From: CBDVAK01 sp965371945
Lineage (GTDB): Bacteria; Pseudomonadota; Gammaproteobacteria; Competibacterales; JAHEDQ01
DNA length: 9,316 nucleotides
Direction: 5' to 3'
NCBI GenBank assembly: GCA_965371945.1
Contig: CBDVAK010000131.1
Location: 1-9,316, forward strand
Shown: in pieces, positions 7,209-9,316 of the stretch
Position numbering within the stretch: position 1 is the stretch's first letter
How the letters are laid out: every line of letters starts with the position of its first letter
Position numbers and translations under genes: made by a program
Notes under the pieces: model-generated
Databases searched by the model: none
What the model saw: the letters and a program-made list of their open reading frames with translations, nothing else
Told to the model about the DNA's origin: nothing

Positions 7209-7719
7209 TACCCCCGTCCACGCCCCTGCTCAGACTGATCCGGTCGAGGCCCTCGCCGCTGATCCGCCAGGCGTCGCCGAAGCCACGTACATAGGTACCC
7301 TGCAACGCCCGCAGCTCGAACAAACGGAAATCGGCAAGCGTGCGCAACAACCCGATCATCCCTCCAAACCGCGCTTCGAACCGGTCCATGACCTGCTCGC
7401 GCAGCGTATCCCCGGGTTCGAGCAGCCGCGAGCGGCAACTAAACGTCAGCCTGCGAACCGCGAACGGGTTGCTGCGTGGAACCCGGTCTGCCAGGAACAT
7501 CAGGCTGACCCGGCCATTGCCACGAAGATTGGCCGAATGCCTGGCCAGGTCGCTGAGCAACAGATGGAACCGCCATTGTGCATCGACCACGAACGGCGCG
7601 TAGCTGGCTTCCGGTATCCCCTGATCGTCGACCGTCGCCAGCATCACCGTACGCTGTTCACCCAGGAACGAGCGATATTCCTCGACGGTTACCTGCTGAT
7701 GTGCGCACTCTTTGATCAT
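7192..7719 (-). CDS. HugZ/pyridoxamine 5'-phosphate oxidase-like FMN-binding split-barrel protein
   Basis: A 175-residue soluble protein. The split-barrel pattern is seen in order: EEYRSFLGEQRTVMLATVDD (13-32), GIPEASYAPFVVDAQWRFHL (34-53), LSDLARHSANLRGNGRVSLMF (55-75), AVRRLTFSCRSRLL (87-100), and the family C-terminus LADFRLFELRALQGTYVRGFG (128-148). The LARHSANL and GGFG-type motifs point to the HugZ/HutZ heme-utilization branch rather than true PdxH. The C-terminal heme-ligand histidine region is not obvious: the only histidine near the end is the final residue, H175. Heme degradation is therefore unproven. The ATG at 7719 is chosen because AAAGGA lies 7 nt upstream and similarity starts nearby; the open frame continues upstream without similarity. 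It is the first gene of a two-gene transcript with the LEA-2 lipoprotein (17-nt overlap), divergent from the cytochromes. Confidence 0.82.
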   Translation of the reverse strand: MIKECAHQQVTVEEYRSFLGEQRTVMLATVDDQGIPEASYAPFVVDAQWRFHLLLSDLARHSANLRGNGRVSLMFLADRVPRSNPFAVRRLTFSCRSRLLEPGDTLREQVMDRFEARFGGMIGLLRTLADFRLFELRALQGTYVRGFGDAWRISGEGLDRISLSRGVDGGNDGDH

Positions 7720-7856
7720 CGACGATTCCTTTGGTGGGCCCGTTCGCTCCATCCCTGGACCTGAATCGCGGGCCGATGTAATACTACCCTGCACCCGGCC
7801 GCTACAAAACCAATACCGGGGCCACACAACCGACATTCCAGGGGAAACTCGAGCGT
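7720..7856. promoter_or_regulatory. Divergent intergenic region between HugZ-like gene and cytochrome pair
   Basis: The 137 bp must carry the promoters for both directions. For the cytochromes, the best plus-strand match is tggacc (7756-7761), 18 nt, then AATACT (7780-7785) preceded by TG in the extended -10 position. It would start transcription near 7792, about 65 nt before the cytochrome start. For the minus strand, AT-rich bits around 7776-7786 and 7803-7815 are possible but give no convincing hexamer pair. I see no clear FNR/ANR-type or Fur-type operator. Hexamer assignments are by eye. Confidence 0.4.
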
Positions 7857-8180
7857 ATGAATATCGATGCCCGATCCTTGTTGACCGGCATTGCGCTGGC
7901 CATGTTGTCCGCGGGTAATGCCCATGCCGCGGGCGATCCGCAGGCCGGACATATGAAAGCGCAGACCTGTCTGGGCTGCCATGGCATCCCCAGCTATTCC
8001 AACGCGTATCCGACCTACCATGTACCGAAGCTCGCCGGTCAGCATGCCGAATATATCGTTGCGGCGCTCACGGCCTATGCGGCCGGGCAGCGCAATCACG
8101 AGACCATGCTGGCCAACGCATCCACGTTGAGCGAACAGGACATGGCGGATATTGCCGCTTTTTTTTCAACCGCCGAGTAA
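7857..8180 (+). CDS. Periplasmic monoheme cytochrome c, class I
   Basis: A 107-residue precursor. The signal peptide (hydrophobic about 8-20, A-H-A cleavage after residue 24) directs it to the periplasm, leaving about 83 residues. The heme motif is CLGCH (C38, C41, H42). The likely distal ligand is M84 in HETMLANAS, about 42 residues on, the usual spacing for cytochrome c4/c-553 domains. The segment GIPSYSNAYPTYHVPKLAGQH (43-63) belongs to a recognisable proteobacterial cytochrome subgroup, and the C-terminal helix SEQDMADIAAFFS (92-104) is typical of cytochrome c4 halves. Start is ATG 7857; the Shine-Dalgarno site is poor (GAG close by, AGGGG further off at about 7839-7844). An 8-T run at 8159-8166 encodes the two Phe near the end. 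It is 3 nt before the next cytochrome and surely in the same transcript. Partner oxidase or dehydrogenase is not in the window. Confidence 0.93.
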   Translation: MNIDARSLLTGIALAMLSAGNAHAAGDPQAGHMKAQTCLGCHGIPSYSNAYPTYHVPKLAGQHAEYIVAALTAYAAGQRNHETMLANASTLSEQDMADIAAFFSTAE

Positions 8181-8183
8181 CGG

Positions 8184-8540
8184 ATGAAGCCTGCCATGAA
8201 GCTACGAGTGTTGTGGAGTATTGCCGTGCTGTTGTGCGCCGGGCTTCTGGCCGTTCAACCGGCACTGGCAGGCGGTGACGCCGCCGACGGCAAACCGAAA
8301 GCCGAAATCTGCGCAGCCTGCCACGGTGCCGACGGCGATAGTGAAAATCCCATCTACCCCCGCCTGGCCGGTCAGTATGCGGACTACCTCGAAAAGGCGC
8401 TGCACGAGTACAAATCCGGAGCACGCGCGAATCCCATCATGCAAGGATTCGCCGCCGCATTGTCAGACCAGGACATCGCCGACCTGGCGGCTTATTTTTC
8501 AACACAGGAAGGCAGGCTCAGCGCGATCAAGATGGAGTGA
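8184..8540 (+). CDS. Periplasmic monoheme cytochrome c, class I (cytochrome c4-domain-like)
   Basis: A 118-residue precursor. Signal peptide: MKPAMKLR, hydrophobic about 9-25, A-L-A cleavage after residue 29, leaving about 89 residues in the periplasm. The heme motif is CAACH (C43, C46, H47), followed by GADGDSENPIYPRLAGQYADY (48-68), the classic cytochrome c4/c-553 sequence. M86 in NPIMQGFA is the likely distal heme ligand. The C-terminal helix SDQDIADLAAYFS (94-106) closely parallels that of the preceding cytochrome, so the two are paralogous domains. The start at 8184 lies 3 nt after the upstream stop; a second ATG at 8196 is possible but has no better Shine-Dalgarno site. The last 14 nt overlap the convergent NRDE gene. 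Probable role: electron shuttle in respiration; the exact donor and acceptor cannot be read from here. Confidence 0.94.
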   Translation: MKPAMKLRVLWSIAVLLCAGLLAVQPALAGGDAADGKPKAEICAACHGADGDSENPIYPRLAGQYADYLEKALHEYKSGARANPIMQGFAAALSDQDIADLAAYFSTQEGRLSAIKME

Positions 8541-9315
8541 TACCGCGCGCGGGCGTGGGTACCACGAAGCGATAGCTGACCCGGCCACCGTCTCGCGGCA
8601 CGGTGGTGTGCTCGACAAATGAAACCTGGTGTTGGTCACTGATCACCAACCCGGTGATGGAACGGGTGCCATAGTCTGGCGTTTCGATGAACATCGGCGC
8701 CAGGGTGCGCTCCAACTCGATACCGACACCGGTGTCGGGGAGTTGGCGGTCCGGCGGTATCCAGCGGTTGCGCATCATCATGGTCAGGGCGTCGGCATCG
8801 AGCGGGCTCGAGTCCTTCATCCGCGTCACCAGAGCCTCGCGGGCGATCACCACCTTGGGCCAGGGCGTGTTCAGCAGATGATTGCTGAGACCATAGACCC
8901 CGCTGCTCAGCCGCCGTGCCAGCCCACCCCGATTAGAAAAGTAATATAGATTATCAATATTACCTAGCAACATATTAAATCCGCAGTATGTTTTCGCCTG
9001 TTCCTCGAGTTCTCGCAACCACGCCCGGGGGCTGCTGTCGCTAAGCAGATATCGGCTCACCAGTTCGCCCCGGGAGGGCGCACCCAACGGCGCAGGACAC
9101 CCATCACGATAGTTGGTGATGGCCGCGAAGCGCCCCGAACGGGTCACACCCAGCCAGGTGCCACCGGCCTGTAGATCACGACCCGCCAGCAAATCGGGAG
9201 CATCCGCCCAGAAACGCGCAGGCTCGGTTGGCCGGTGATGGTATTCATCCCGGTTTGCCACCAACGCAAGCGACACCCCGGGCACCGCCTGCCAGGCTAA
9301 AACAATCAGGCACAT
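8527..9315 (-). CDS. NRDE-family (TANGO2-like) protein
   Basis: A 262-residue protein of the NRDE/TANGO2 family (Pfam NRDE). It starts MCLIVLAW with C2 as in the family, where the cysteine may be an N-terminal nucleophile after Met removal. The family motif ANRDE is at 20-24, followed by RPTEPARFWAD (28-38), LAGRDLQAGGTWLGV (43-57), FAAITNYR (63-70) and SRGELVSRYL (81-90). Further conserved parts are FNMLLGNIDNLYYFSNRGG (113-131) and YGLSNHLLNTPWPKV (141-155). Human TANGO2 has been linked to heme and lipid handling; the bacterial role is unsettled, but the nearby HugZ-like protein and c-type cytochromes make a heme link worth noting. The gene appears complete: ATG at 9315 with one base of window before it, so its Shine-Dalgarno site is not visible. 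Codons 113-128 are strikingly AT-rich compared with the rest. It overlaps the cytochrome tail-to-tail by 14 nt. Confidence 0.92.
   Translation of the reverse strand: MCLIVLAWQAVPGVSLALVANRDEYHHRPTEPARFWADAPDLLAGRDLQAGGTWLGVTRSGRFAAITNYRDGCPAPLGAPSRGELVSRYLLSDSSPRAWLRELEEQAKTYCGFNMLLGNIDNLYYFSNRGGLARRLSSGVYGLSNHLLNTPWPKVVIAREALVTRMKDSSPLDADALTMMMRNRWIPPDRQLPDTGVGIELERTLAPMFIETPDYGTRSITGLVISDQHQVSFVEHTTVPRDGGRVSYRFVVPTPARGITPS
8941..8963. repeat. AT-rich near-perfect 23-bp palindrome inside the NRDE gene
   Basis: The arms GTAATAT (8941-8947) and ATATTAC (8957-8963) are exact reverse complements. The inner arms GAT and ATC (read on the minus strand) also pair about the centre at 8952, so 10 of 11 symmetric positions match; only 8948/8956 do not. 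The surrounding gene is GC-rich, so the island stands out. It could be an operator-like or integration-type dyad, or the by-product of an AT-rich codon run. Confidence 0.6.
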
Positions 9316-9316
9316 A

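Noticed and set aside
8935..8965. Possible XerCD dif-like site (minus strand ATAATCTATATTA resembles the dif core ATAATGTATATTA)
   Set aside because: The outer XerC and XerD arms do not match (about 5 of 11 each by eye), and the site lies in a conserved coding stretch. The core likeness is probably chance.

Overview
The window is a GC-rich, tightly packed bacterial segment. Codon use, the Shine-Dalgarno sites and the families present (lipoprotein LEA-2, HugZ-like protein, small periplasmic c-type cytochromes, NRDE protein) fit a proteobacterium, most likely a gammaproteobacterium with c-type respiratory chains. This placement is an inference from protein look-alikes, not a phylogeny.

Positions 1-6315 hold one minus-strand operon of six genes. 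In transcription order they are a nitrilase-superfamily beta-ureidopropionase-like amidohydrolase, an ABC ATPase, two ABC permeases, an NMT1/THI5-type periplasmic binding protein and a dihydropyrimidinase/D-hydantoinase. The operon closes with a perfect intrinsic terminator (10-bp stem, U7 tract) at the start of the window. The likely logic is uptake of a pyrimidine-related or hydantoin-like compound, ring opening to an N-carbamoyl amino acid, then hydrolysis to a beta-amino acid (such as beta-alanine), CO2 and ammonia. These are the second and third steps of reductive pyrimidine catabolism. The first enzyme, dihydropyrimidine dehydrogenase, is not in the window.

Positions 6316-6671 look intergenic but hold the most unusual item: a plus-strand fragment that reads as the C-terminal end of a RutR-type TetR regulator, the family that senses uracil/thymine. 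It has no DNA-binding domain. It lies divergent to the catabolic operon, where an intact regulator would be expected, so the operon seems to have lost its local regulator.

Positions 6672-7719 hold an overlapping minus-strand pair: a HugZ/pyridoxamine-phosphate-oxidase-like FMN-binding split-barrel protein and a LEA-2 lipoprotein. A 137-bp divergent promoter region (7720-7856) separates them from two tandem plus-strand monoheme cytochromes c (7857-8540). The last gene, on the minus strand, is an NRDE/TANGO2-family protein that runs to one base from the window end and overlaps the second cytochrome tail-to-tail. Inside it is a short AT-rich island with a near-perfect 23-bp palindrome.
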